Shown one piece after another: positions 45,768 through 53,919 of a DNA stretch of 64,000 bases (position 1 is its first letter; every line of letters begins with the position of its first letter). The stretch covers positions 62,001-126,000 of the forward strand of contig NZ_JAUKWQ010000003.1 of assembly GCF_030504645.1 (NCBI RefSeq), given 5' to 3'. Both the position numbers and the translations under genes were made by a program. The DNA comes from Rhizobium oryzicola (GTDB lineage: Bacteria > Pseudomonadota > Alphaproteobacteria > Rhizobiales > Rhizobiaceae). A model generated the notes under the pieces. The model was not told the origin of the DNA, did not search any database, and worked only from the letters and a program-made list of their open reading frames with translations.

Positions 45768-46415
45768 ATGGGCCTGAGGCTGCACAACTTCTTCCGCTCA
45801 TCTACCTCGACCCGGCTGAGGGCGGCTTTGAATCTCAAAGGCCTGCAATACGACTATATTCCTTACGTGCTGCGTCGCGGCGATACGCGCACTCCGGAAT
45901 ATCTTGCCATGAACCCGGCCGGGCTGGTGCCCGTTCTGGAGAGGGACGATGGAAGCTTTCTCACCCAGTCGCTCGCCATCATCGAATGGCTGGAGGAAAC
46001 CTACCCGCAGCCGCCACTTCTGCCTGATCATGCTGACGGTCGCGCGCGCGTACGGGCGCTGGCCCATATGATAGCCTGTGAGGTGCATCCGCTCAACAAT
46101 CTGCGGGTGCTCGGCTATCTTGCCAATACTTTCGGAGCTGACGAGGCTGCGCAGCAGGCGTGGTTCACCCACTGGGTCACCACTACCTTCGACGCACTCG
46201 AAAGCATGCTGGCATCAGACTCGAGAACGGGCCGTTTCTGCCAAGGTGACGTTCCCGGCCTTGCGGATCTCTGCCTCTATGCGCAGGTCTGGAACAATCG
46301 ACGCTTCGAGATCGATACGGGCGCATGGCCTACCATTGCACGCATTTTTGCCGCACTGGACCAGTTGCCCGCCTTTCGCGACGCAGCGCCGCCCAATCAA
46401 CCAGACGCCGCCTGA
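45768..46415 (+). CDS. Zeta-class GST, maleylpyruvate isomerase (NagL-like)
   Basis: 215 residues. The thioredoxin-fold N-terminus has RSSTSTRLRAALNLKGLQYDY, the double-Ser active-site motif of zeta GSTs, then NPAGLVPVL and DGSFLTQSLAIIEWLEETYP. The C-terminal helical domain has RALAHMIACEVHPLNNLRVL, a strongly conserved segment. These enzymes use glutathione to isomerise maleylpyruvate to fumarylpyruvate, the step between gentisate dioxygenase and the hydrolase. It starts one base after the hydrolase stop, so the two are cotranslated. Confidence 0.9.
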   Translation: MGLRLHNFFRSSTSTRLRAALNLKGLQYDYIPYVLRRGDTRTPEYLAMNPAGLVPVLERDDGSFLTQSLAIIEWLEETYPQPPLLPDHADGRARVRALAHMIACEVHPLNNLRVLGYLANTFGADEAAQQAWFTHWVTTTFDALESMLASDSRTGRFCQGDVPGLADLCLYAQVWNNRRFEIDTGAWPTIARIFAALDQLPAFRDAAPPNQPDAA

Positions 46416-46492
46416 AACGAATTGCCGGGAAAATGGATCCTGGCTTCCCGTACGGGAACACGTAAGCGATCCAGAAGCAGGAGGAGGACCAA

Positions 46493-47596
46493 ATGCAGGA
46501 ACAGTCCGATAGCAAACCCCATAATGCCATGATGCCGGAGGACACGCCGGAATTGCGGGCGCTTTACGCTGCCTTCGAGGAGCAGCATCTGATGCCGCTC
46601 TGGACGCAACTGGGCGATCTCATGCCGCGGCATCCGAAGCCGAAGGCGGTTGCCCACGTCTGGAAATGGGCCGACCTGTTGCCGTTGGCGCAAATGGCGG
46701 GCGATCTCGTGCCTGTCGGGCGGGGCGGCGAGCGGCGGGCGCTGGGCCTTGCCAATCCGGGCCTCGGTGGAAACGCCTATATCAGTCCCACGCTCTGGGC
46801 GGCGATCCAGTATCTCGGGCCGCGCGAAACCGCGCCAGAGCATCGTCACGCGCAAAATGCATTTCGCTTCGTCGTAGAAGGCGAGGGTGTGTGGACCGTG
46901 GTCAACGGCGATCCGGTTCGCATGAGCCGCGGCGACCTCCTGCTCACGCCCGGCTGGCATTTCCACGGCCATCATAACGACACCGACAAGCCTATGGCAT
47001 GGATCGACGGCCTCGACATTCCCTTCTGCCAGCAGATGGATGTCGGATTCTTCGAATTCGGCTCCGACCGCGTGACCGATTACGCGACGCCGAAATTCTC
47101 GCGCGGGGAGCGGCTGTGGTGCCATCCCGGCCTGCGTCCGCTGTCAGGTCTGCGCGACACGGTGAACACCCCCATCGGCGCCTATCGCTGGGAGTACACC
47201 GACCGGGCCCTGACCGAGCAATTGCTTCTGGAAGAGGAAGGCCAGCCGGCGACGGTCGAACAGGGTCATGCCGCGATCCGCTACGTCAACCCGACGACCG
47301 GCGGCGATGTCATGCCGACCATCCGTTGCGAATTTCACCGCCTGCGCGAGGGGACGGAGACGCCTGTCCGGCGCGAGGTAGGTTCGACGATCTTCCAGGT
47401 CTTCGACGGCAAGGGTGCAGTCGTTCTCGACGGCGTGACCCACACGCTCAATATCGGCGACATGTTCGTGATCCCCTCCTGGATCCCGTGGTCGCTGCAG
47501 GCGGAATCCCAGCTTGATCTCTTCCGCTTCTCCGATGCCCCGATCATGGAGCGTCTGGCCTTCATGCGTAGTCATGTCGAGACGGACGCGCCATGA
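46493..47596 (+). CDS. Gentisate 1,2-dioxygenase
   Basis: 367 residues, bicupin fold. The iron-binding region of the N-terminal cupin reads APEHRHAQNAFRFVVEG around residues 115-131, with the following His in TPGWHFHGHHND. The C-terminal cupin (FRLREGTETPVRREVGS, VIPSWIPWSL) has no obvious metal site, as usual for this family. It opens gentisate (2,5-dihydroxybenzoate) to maleylpyruvate using Fe(II) and oxygen. GGAGGA precedes the ATG. Its last four bases overlap the next gene. It is the key enzyme that identifies the pathway. Confidence 0.93.
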   Translation: MQEQSDSKPHNAMMPEDTPELRALYAAFEEQHLMPLWTQLGDLMPRHPKPKAVAHVWKWADLLPLAQMAGDLVPVGRGGERRALGLANPGLGGNAYISPTLWAAIQYLGPRETAPEHRHAQNAFRFVVEGEGVWTVVNGDPVRMSRGDLLLTPGWHFHGHHNDTDKPMAWIDGLDIPFCQQMDVGFFEFGSDRVTDYATPKFSRGERLWCHPGLRPLSGLRDTVNTPIGAYRWEYTDRALTEQLLLEEEGQPATVEQGHAAIRYVNPTTGGDVMPTIRCEFHRLREGTETPVRREVGSTIFQVFDGKGAVVLDGVTHTLNIGDMFVIPSWIPWSLQAESQLDLFRFSDAPIMERLAFMRSHVETDAP

Positions 47597-48186
47597 GTGA
47601 CGCGCTGGAGGAAGCAAGGCGGGTTTTGAGGGACCGGCAGGGCGGCGGCGCGCGCTACGATGCACCGACAGCTCCGGCCACGGAACTGCAGTGGGCACGC
47701 CTCGGCACCGCCTATTTTGCACGCCTGCTCAACGGGCTGTCCGACGATGCCCTAGACGAACCGTCGACGGTCGAGGGCTTTTCGCGCCGCCGCCTTGTCG
47801 CTCTTGTCTGTTACCAAGCTCGCCTGTTGGGAGAACTTGTTGCCTGGGGACGAAGCGGTAGGACGGAGCCGTTCCCACGCGAGGCGACAGTCACTGTGAA
47901 CGAGCTGGATTTCGGCATCATTCAGCCAAGCCGCGCGTTGCGGAACCTGTTTGAACATACGGCCATTCACCTCAACGTGGAATGGCGTGATATGAGCGAC
48001 GCTGATTGGCAGCGCGCGGTGCGTGATGCTGCGGGACACGAAATCCGACTCGGACAGACCCCGCTTCTGCGAGCCCGGACCATCTGGTCGGCTGCGCTTG
48101 CCCTTCGGTGCGGTGCAAGACAGACAGACGTGCCGAGCGGCCTGGATCTTTCGCTCCGGCTGATTGATCGTTTTCAATCCCGTTGA
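47593..48186 (+). CDS. DinB/mycothiol-type maleylpyruvate isomerase homologue without metal ligands
   Basis: 197 residues that align by eye with the N-terminal domain of mycothiol-dependent maleylpyruvate isomerases: FSRRRLVALVCYQARLL, ELVAWGRSGRTEPFP, AVRDAAGHEIRLG, LLRARTIWSAALAL. In the characterised enzymes the metal is held by His in AHLARN.. and by Glu and His in REVWVHAVDL. Here these positions are Leu, Thr and Ala, so zinc-dependent catalysis looks impossible. The gene overlaps gentisate dioxygenase by four bases, implying a role in that pathway, perhaps as a partner or with a different mechanism. The functional isomerase is probably the GST-type protein. Confidence 0.72.
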   Translation: MSDALEEARRVLRDRQGGGARYDAPTAPATELQWARLGTAYFARLLNGLSDDALDEPSTVEGFSRRRLVALVCYQARLLGELVAWGRSGRTEPFPREATVTVNELDFGIIQPSRALRNLFEHTAIHLNVEWRDMSDADWQRAVRDAAGHEIRLGQTPLLRARTIWSAALALRCGARQTDVPSGLDLSLRLIDRFQSR

Positions 48187-48606
48187 TTTATCGGCACGTT
48201 GACGGATCGCCATAGACAGGGGTTGGTGCATGGATCAGTCATCGGCGGCCACTTTTCTCTATAGGAGAGGTTGCTTGCTGCCGCTGATAGGCGGCTGGGG
48301 CGGCGCTTGAACTGTCGGTATCTCAAAAGAAGAGCAGGATGAAAGCGGCACCTCCAAAGAGGGCTCACAATCTGAAAAGACCGGGAGTTAGGCAAGGGCC
48401 GGTGTCGTCATCCTGCAGCTAGATGCTCTTCTCCCAACGCTGCAAGTGATCGCAATCGGCAAGTCACTGCTTTGCCATGCTGGCTCTAGATGCTGAACGC
48501 CGATCACGCATTTGCTCGCAACGTGGCACTGGCACACCGCTCTGATGTCCGTTGTCAATGCTTTGGGCGCGTGGAAACTACCGTCCCGAAGAAACGGCCC
48601 GGTTCA
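48187..48606. other. About 420 bases with no recognisable gene
   Basis: It follows the gentisate operon and precedes the inverted IS end. I found no T-tailed terminator or convincing coding sequence. It is probably flanking sequence scrambled by the IS. Confidence 0.45.
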
Positions 48607-48806
48607 GCCTTGGTGCAGGGAATCATTAAACGCGTTGTCGTAGATGCTTGACCAGCCTGACAACTGGTTTCAGCCACGATGCATTTCAAGCACAATTCCT
48701 CCCGCCGCCATCGTATCGGCAAGGTGAAGTTCAAGGTGACGAACTGGCCGGAGTACGAGGCTGGTCTTCGTCGGCGGGGCAGCCTGATACTCTGGATGAC
48801 GCCGGA
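48607..48806 (+). repeat. Left arm of a 200-bp inverted duplication of an IS5 end
   Basis: This stretch is nearly identical to the reverse complement of 49719-49916. It carries the outer end of the IS and the first codons of its transposase, pointing inward from the other side (on this strand it reads SSRRHRIGKVKFKV and NWPEYEAGLRRRG). Confidence 0.85.
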
Positions 48807-48861
48807 GGGACGTTAGTGCAGTGATCATAGCGTAGACGGCTTGCCGTCTTTGATGCCGGCG

Positions 48862-49845
48862 CTATGCGGGAACCGTATTGCAGCGAACGGATTTCGGCCG
48901 TTCGCAGGCCTAGCATGCGATTGAGAATAGCGCAGCCGAGGGTTACTTCGGTCTGCTGTGCTGCAAATGAGCGCGCCCGCAGCCGCCCTCCGATGATCGA
49001 TTTGTAGCGACCGATTGCGGTCTCGACCAGAGATCGCTTGCCGTAGCCGGTCTCCGCCTGCCACTTCATCCGGCCATTGGCGTTGATCGCCGCGATATGC
49101 CGGTTCCGTTGACTGGAGGGATCGCTGTCTGGCCGTTCCACCGCAGTGGCGCGGGGCGGGATTACCACCGCCGCGTCGGCACTGTGTCTGGTGACGGTGT
49201 CGTAGGTCGGCTCACCGTCATAGGCACCATCTGCTGTGAACTGCCCGATCAGCAAGTCGATCTGCTCGAGTAGCGGCTCAACTTGTGAGGCGTCGCCGGC
49301 ATCCTGGTCCGTCACAACGTGAGCCATGATATCGTCGCTGTCGGCATCTAGCGCCAGCTTGCGCCAACCCCTGCGGGATTTGGCACCGTGTTTTTCCTCC
49401 AGCCATTGACTTGCGCCATAGACTTGTAGCCCTGTGCTGTCGATGAGGACGTGGACGGGTCCACTCTGAGGGATGCGATCATCATGCAGCCTCTTCGGCG
49501 CTCTCGGCTTGTTGGCCCGGCGGCTCAGGGTCGTGTGATCGGGTACAGGAAGATCCAGACCAATCAGGTTCAGCACCGAGGTCACGAAGCGCTCCGCCTG
49601 ACGCAGAGGCAGGCCGAACACCAGCCCCAGCGTCAAGGCGGTCTCGATCGCCAGATCGGAGTAGCGCGGCTGCCCGCCACGCGTCGTGCCCTTCGGCGCC
49701 TGCCATGACGATAGCGTTCCGGCGTCATCCACAGGGTCAGGATGCCCCGCCGACGAAGACCAGCCTCGTACTCCGGCCAGTTCGTCACCTTGAACTTCAT
49801 CTTGCCGATACGATGGCGGCGGGAGGAACTGTGCTTGAAAAGCAT
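48862..49845 (-). pseudogene. IS5-family transposase with two frameshifts
   Basis: From ATG 49845 the minus strand reads MLFKHSSSRRHRIGKMKF and EYEAGLRRRGILTLWMTPE. A one-base shift near 49716 then leads into SSWQAPKGTTRGGQPRYSD, the helix-turn-helix region LPVPDHTTLSRRAN, HVLIDSTGLQVYG (first DDE Asp), DGAYDGEPTYD (second) and GYGKRSLVETAIGRYK (final Glu). A second shift near the end (after ILNRML) is needed to reach ACERPKSVRCN and the TAG at 48862-48864. All catalytic segments survive but the frame is broken twice. It is of the short IS5 type common in Rhizobiales. Confidence 0.88.
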
Positions 49846-49916
49846 CGTGGCTGAAACCAGTTGTCAGGCTGGTCAAGCATCTACGACAACGCGTTTAATG
49901 ATCCCTGCACCAAGGC
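49719..49916 (-). repeat. Right arm of the inverted duplication (native IS5 end)
   Basis: It contains the IS end and transposase start codon region. It is the presumed original of the inverted copy at 48607-48806, differing by a handful of substitutions and small indels (for example GGGATCATT here against GGGAATCATT on the left). Confidence 0.85.
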
Positions 49917-50000
49917 GGACGAGCGGGGCTTCAGTCCTGCAAGCTCGGTATCAACTCAATGCAAAGAGGCGGTTAAGGCGACGCCATCTGCAGCGGCAGC

Positions 50001-50237
50001 GAGATCGACCCGGGGGTGAAAGCCGCTGCCAACATCCTCGACCTCGATGCCTATTTTGGCCGCAAGCCCGACGCATTGTCAGGAGGGCAGCGCCAGCGCT
50101 TTGCATTGGGCTGAGCCATCGTGCGGGTGCCGAAGGTCTTCCCGTTCGATGAGCCGCTATCCAACCTAGACGCAAAGCTTCGCGTTCAGATGCGCTCGGA
50201 GATCTGTGACCTGCGGAATGAGTCCAAAATGGAGTGA
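50001..50237 (+). pseudogene. Fragment of a MalK/UgpC-type sugar ABC ATPase
   Basis: One 79-codon frame reads [28 protein letters not shown], the ABC signature, then a TGA, then [20 protein letters not shown] with Walker B and D-loop, and [10 protein letters not shown] before a stop. This is the middle third of a MalK-type ATPase with an internal stop. No Walker A region or permease gene is present nearby, so it is a leftover scrap next to the IS5 element. Confidence 0.85.
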
Positions 50238-50406
50238 TGTGCAAGACTGCGGTTGAATAGCCCGAGTTTCGTAGTAGAGCATATAATCGGCATCTTGGAT
50301 GGAGCAAGGGGCTGGCACACCGGTCTCAGGGCTTTGCTTCAACCACGGCGTCAGCGATCCTGCCTCTATAAATGGAAGGCCGAATTCGGCGGCGTGGACA
50401 CTACGG

Positions 50407-51315
50407 CTATTTCCCGATAAGCAGCAACAGGTTTGTGAGAGTGGCGGTTACCGGCGCTGGCACCGCCAGACGTTCGGCATGCGATGCAACAGCACCGGTG
50501 ATCGTGTCTATTTCCATCGGTCGTCCACCCAGCCGGTCTTGCAGCATTGATGGCTTGTGATGCCGATGGTTTGCCAGCGCGTACTCGACGGACTGTCTTG
50601 TCCGGTCGCGGTCGATGGCGACACCAAGCGCAGACGCGGTCGCTAACGCTTCGTCCAGGACGGAAAAGATGATTTTGCGCGCCTCCGCACTGTCACTCAT
50701 CTCACCGACCGTCATGCAGGTGACCGCGGCAACCGAATTCAGCGCCGCGTTGAAGGATAGCTTTTCCCAAATAGACGCATCGACCGAACGGTCGGCCACG
50801 CAATTCAAGCCAGCCTTGTTCAGCACGTGACACACTTCGTCAAATCGGGGCGAGCCGTCACCAAGGGCGGGCCACAGATGGATCTCGCCCGATCCTGGAA
50901 CGTTGACGTGACCGGTCTCGACCACCGTTGCCGGCCAATTGGTCATGCCCTTGATAATCCTCGCGCGCGGGATCACCGTTTCGATCTTCTCCACATTTCC
51001 GATGCCGTTCTGCACCGTCAGCGCCAGGGTCTCAGGTCCGATCAGGTGGGAAGCCCCGTTCACGGCGGCCTCGGTGTGCATACCCTTCGTGAAGACAATC
51101 ACCAGATCATAAACACCGGAATAGGTCTGTGCCGGGCCAATCGGCAGGTTATGGATCTCGTCTGTCCCGGCTATCGTCAGCCGTAGGCCACGCTCTTTCA
51201 CGGCATCGATTTGCGCAGGGTTGACCTCTACCAGCGATACGTCCTCGCCGGACGCCGCCAAGCGACCCGCAAATAGGCTCCCCATGGCACCGGAGCCAAT
51301 CACTACAATCCGCAT
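50407..51315 (-). CDS. Ketopantoate reductase (PanE/ApbA) family 2-oxoacid reductase
   Basis: 302 residues from ATG 51315, with GGAGGA just before it. The N-terminal Rossmann fold has MRIVVIGSGAMGSLFAGRLA (residues 1-20), an NADPH-type glycine motif. The catalytic-region segments KGMHTEAAV and TVQNGIGN follow, and the C-terminal helical domain has WEKLSFNAALNSVAAV with the family's Lys and Asn. The chromosome presumably holds the true panE, so this copy may reduce another branched or aromatic 2-oxoacid. It is divergent from the MarR gene, sharing a strong palindromic operator, and so belongs with the TRAP and ThDP-enzyme module. Confidence 0.88.
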   Translation of the reverse strand: MRIVVIGSGAMGSLFAGRLAASGEDVSLVEVNPAQIDAVKERGLRLTIAGTDEIHNLPIGPAQTYSGVYDLVIVFTKGMHTEAAVNGASHLIGPETLALTVQNGIGNVEKIETVIPRARIIKGMTNWPATVVETGHVNVPGSGEIHLWPALGDGSPRFDEVCHVLNKAGLNCVADRSVDASIWEKLSFNAALNSVAAVTCMTVGEMSDSAEARKIIFSVLDEALATASALGVAIDRDRTRQSVEYALANHRHHKPSMLQDRLGGRPMEIDTITGAVASHAERLAVPAPVTATLTNLLLLIGK

Positions 51316-51398
51316 GTGTCCTCCTCCGTGACGATTGAACACGTATCTTTCCAAGCACTCCTCCGCGCCCGCTACATCATGCCGCGAACTGCAATTCC

Positions 51399-51445
51399 CG
51401 CAAGATAGTTTGTCATCAAAATATTTGTCCTCAAACTATCTTGCG
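51399..51445. promoter_or_regulatory. Probable MarR operator, 14-bp perfect inverted repeat with inner repeats
   Basis: CGCAAGATAGTTTG (51399-51412) and CAAACTATCTTGCG (51432-51445) are exact complements 19 bases apart. Within them TTTGTCATCAAA (51410-51421) and TTTGTCCTCAAA (51425-51436) form two near-identical TTTG-N4-CAAA sites spaced 15 bases apart. The element sits between the divergent PanE-like and MarR genes, the classic place for MarR binding. Confidence 0.7.
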
Positions 51446-51596
51446 ATTTGTCGCGATATCGGTCTAAATTTGTTGAAGAGGAGAGCCGGTTGGGAGGCCG
51501 GTTATAAGGAAAGGTGGAAGAGGCCTGACCAAGCCATGCCGGAGCATCATCGAATTCCGCAGCAAGTGAACCATTCCAAAAGCAAAGCGTGTGAAA

Positions 51597-52088
51597 ATGG
51601 CGAAGGCGTCGGCAAAACCGAAACTGGATCTGGTCAAGCGCGATGACAGCAATGCGCTGATCCCGGAAGCGTTTCGTAACGTGCTCGGCTACCATCTTCG
51701 GGTGGCGCAGGAGGCATCGTTCCAGGCGTTCAGCGCGGCAGCTGACAAGGCGGATCTGAAGCCCGGCTGGTATTCGATCCTGACCATTCTGGCGGAATAT
51801 GGCGAGCTGACACCGTCCGATCTCAGCCGCGTCTGCGGCCGTGATCGATCGACGCTGACGGCAACGCTGAAGGGGCTTTCCATCCGCGGCCTGATCGAGC
51901 GGCATCAGAACCCGGAGGACCAGCGCAGCTACAGCGTGCGGCTGACGGAGGAGGGCCGCAAGATGCAGCGCCGCCTGCATGCCATTGCTCACCAGCACGA
52001 CCAGAGATTGGATGAGATCGTCGGTGCCGACAAGGACGTGGTGATCGCAGTGCTTGCCCGCATCGTCAATGCGCTGGGAACCAGCTAA
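51597..52088 (+). CDS. MarR-family transcriptional regulator
   Basis: About 163 residues. The winged helix is clear: WYSILTILAEYGELTPSDLSRVCGRDRSTLTATLKGLSIRGL, then the wing NPEDQRSYSVRLTEEG (residues about 60-125). The N-terminal 40 residues form the dimer helix. ATG 51597 is used; GTG 51591 two codons earlier is possible, and neither has a strong ribosome site. It probably represses itself, the PanE-like gene and the downstream TRAP operon through the palindrome at 51399-51445, and is released by an aromatic or 2-oxoacid ligand. Confidence 0.9.
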   Translation: MAKASAKPKLDLVKRDDSNALIPEAFRNVLGYHLRVAQEASFQAFSAAADKADLKPGWYSILTILAEYGELTPSDLSRVCGRDRSTLTATLKGLSIRGLIERHQNPEDQRSYSVRLTEEGRKMQRRLHAIAHQHDQRLDEIVGADKDVVIAVLARIVNALGTS

Positions 52089-52238
52089 TCAAGGCCGACT
52101 GCGCGAAAGATAGGTCGTCGCGCAGCTGGCATTCGAACAAAGCAGATCGGCGGGGGAGGTCCCGCAGGGTTCGGCTTCCGAGGAGGGAGGCCGGAGAGGA
52201 ACGCGGCTTGCCTGCCGCAACCAAAATGGAGGAGATAT

Positions 52239-53285
52239 ATGCTTAAATACCATCTCATGAAAAAACTTCTAGCGGCCACGGTCGGTTTCGCCGCTATCCT
52301 GGCAGCCGGTGCGCAACCGGCATCCGCCCAGGACAAGATCATCAACCTGAAGATCTCGTTGTGGGTGCCACCCACACATCCTCTGGTGAAGTCCACCCAG
52401 GAATGGGCCGACAGCATCACCAAGGCCTCCGGCGGCACGATCACCGCGACCGTGTTTCCGGCCGAACAGCTCGGCAAGGCCTTCGATCATTATGACATGG
52501 TGCGCGACGGTATTGCCGATATCGGCTATGTCAGCCCGGGCTATCAGCCTGGCCGCTTCCCGGTCATCAATGCAGCGCAGCTTCCCTTCACCGTCGCCAA
52601 TGCCACCGGGGGCAGCGCAGCGCTCGACAGCTGGTATCGCAAGTATGCTCCGAAGGAAATGGCAGACACCCATTTCTGCATGGCCTTCGTCCATGATCCG
52701 GGTGCGCTGCACTCCACGCGCAAGAAGATCGTTCTTCCTTCCGACGTGAAGGGCCTCAAGGTCCGCCCGGCGCAGCAGACGATGGGCGAATTGGTGACGA
52801 CGCTTGGTGGCACCAATGTGCAGGCATCGGCGCCCGAATCGCGTGACGCGCTTGAGCGCGGCATTGCCGACGCCATCACCTTCCCGTGGAACTCGATCTT
52901 CCTGTTCGGCATCGACAAGGTGACGAAATATACGCTCGATGTGCCGCTCTACACCACCGCCTACACCTGGACGATGAACAAGGACGTCTATGCCAATGCG
53001 TCGGCGGCCCAGAAGAAGGTTCTGGACGACCATTGCACCACCGAATGGGCGGTGAAGCTTTCGGCTCCCTGGACGGAATTCGAGCATGCCGGTCGCGACA
53101 AAATGAAGAAAGCGCCCGGACATGAGGTTGTCGAGCTGACACCGGATCAGGTTGCTGAATGGCGCAAGGCGGTGGCGCCGCTGCAGGCCAGCTGGGAAAA
53201 GCAGGTCGCCGCCAAGGGCTACGATCCGGCTGTTGTTCTCGGCGACCTGAAAAAGGCGCTTGCCGACAAGCAGGCTGCGTTCTGA
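52239..53285 (+). CDS. TRAP transporter periplasmic binding protein (DctP type)
   Basis: 348 residues. GGAGGAG precedes ATG 52239; an inner ATG six codons later starts the typical signal KKLLAATVGFAAILAAG, with cleavage near ASAQD. The mature part shows LWVPPTHPLVKSTQEWAD, YDMVRDGIADIGYVSPGYQ, and the PSDVKGLKVRPAQQTMGELV region whose Arg usually clamps the substrate carboxylate. It captures a carboxylic acid for the DctQ and DctM proteins encoded downstream. A strong hairpin follows the gene. Confidence 0.92.
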   Translation: MLKYHLMKKLLAATVGFAAILAAGAQPASAQDKIINLKISLWVPPTHPLVKSTQEWADSITKASGGTITATVFPAEQLGKAFDHYDMVRDGIADIGYVSPGYQPGRFPVINAAQLPFTVANATGGSAALDSWYRKYAPKEMADTHFCMAFVHDPGALHSTRKKIVLPSDVKGLKVRPAQQTMGELVTTLGGTNVQASAPESRDALERGIADAITFPWNSIFLFGIDKVTKYTLDVPLYTTAYTWTMNKDVYANASAAQKKVLDDHCTTEWAVKLSAPWTEFEHAGRDKMKKAPGHEVVELTPDQVAEWRKAVAPLQASWEKQVAAKGYDPAVVLGDLKKALADKQAAF

Positions 53286-53296
53286 CGATAGCAAGC

Positions 53297-53330
53297 GTCG
53301 GCCGATGCGGGTTGGGAGGCATCGGCCGAC
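53297..53330 (+). terminator. Perfect 12-bp hairpin between dctP and dctQ
   Basis: GTCGGCCGATGC (53297-53308) and GCATCGGCCGAC (53319-53330) pair exactly around a 10-base loop, starting 11 bases after the dctP stop and ending 27 bases before dctQ. No T-run follows. It is probably an mRNA-stabilising element giving excess binding protein. Confidence 0.6.
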
Positions 53331-53357
53331 TTCCTCGTTGAATGAGAGGAGGAACTC

Positions 53358-53915
53358 ATGACAACCGAAACAGCCGAGGCGCCGCAACCCGGCCCGCCGC
53401 TGCCGAAAATGAATGCGATGGACAGCTTCATCGCGGGAATTGAATGGATTGCCGCCGGCTTTGTCGGTCTCGTCGCGGCCGACATCTTCATCTCCGTTAT
53501 GCTTCGCTATTTCTTTTCCTACTCAATCCCCGACGGTTATGATTTCGGCCGCCTGTTTCTTGGCATCCTGATCTTCTGGGGCATTGCGGCGACAAGCTAT
53601 CGCGGCGCTCACATCACCGTGGATCTGGTCTGGGAAAGCGTCGGGCCGAGGCTCAAGCGCTTCATAGACGTCTTTGCGACCCTGGTTTTGCTGCTCGTCG
53701 TTACCGTCCAGACAATCATGTTGTTCGATAAAGTCGCGCAGACCAAGGCGCAGAATGTGCTGACCTATGATCTGCAAATTCCGACCTGGCCCTTCTTTCT
53801 CGTTGCCTGGCTCGGTGATGTCGCCGCCGTGCTCCTGATCGCCGTGCGCACGTTCCGCCTCGTCTTCAATCCCAAGAGTGTGAACGAAGAGCACTCCACA
53901 GCTCCGGTGGAATAA
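53358..53915 (+). CDS. TRAP transporter small membrane subunit (DctQ type)
   Basis: 185 residues with four hydrophobic segments: IEWIAAGFVGLVAADIFISV, DYGRLFLGILIFWGIAA-like, FATLVLLLVVTVQTIML and WPFFLVAWLGDVAAVLLIAV. The N-terminal tail of about 22 residues is rich in Pro and Glu. GGAGGAAC precedes the ATG. DctQ proteins form the small subunit that supports the DctM channel. The dctM gene begins four bases after its stop. Confidence 0.9.
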   Translation: MTTETAEAPQPGPPLPKMNAMDSFIAGIEWIAAGFVGLVAADIFISVMLRYFFSYSIPDGYDFGRLFLGILIFWGIAATSYRGAHITVDLVWESVGPRLKRFIDVFATLVLLLVVTVQTIMLFDKVAQTKAQNVLTYDLQIPTWPFFLVAWLGDVAAVLLIAVRTFRLVFNPKSVNEEHSTAPVE

Positions 53916-53919
53916 TCCC

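Noticed and set aside
49846..49876. IS5 transposase start at 49876 in the main frame
   Set aside because: The N-terminal residues in that frame do not resemble IS5 proteins; the true start is ATG 49845 in another frame, followed by a frameshift.
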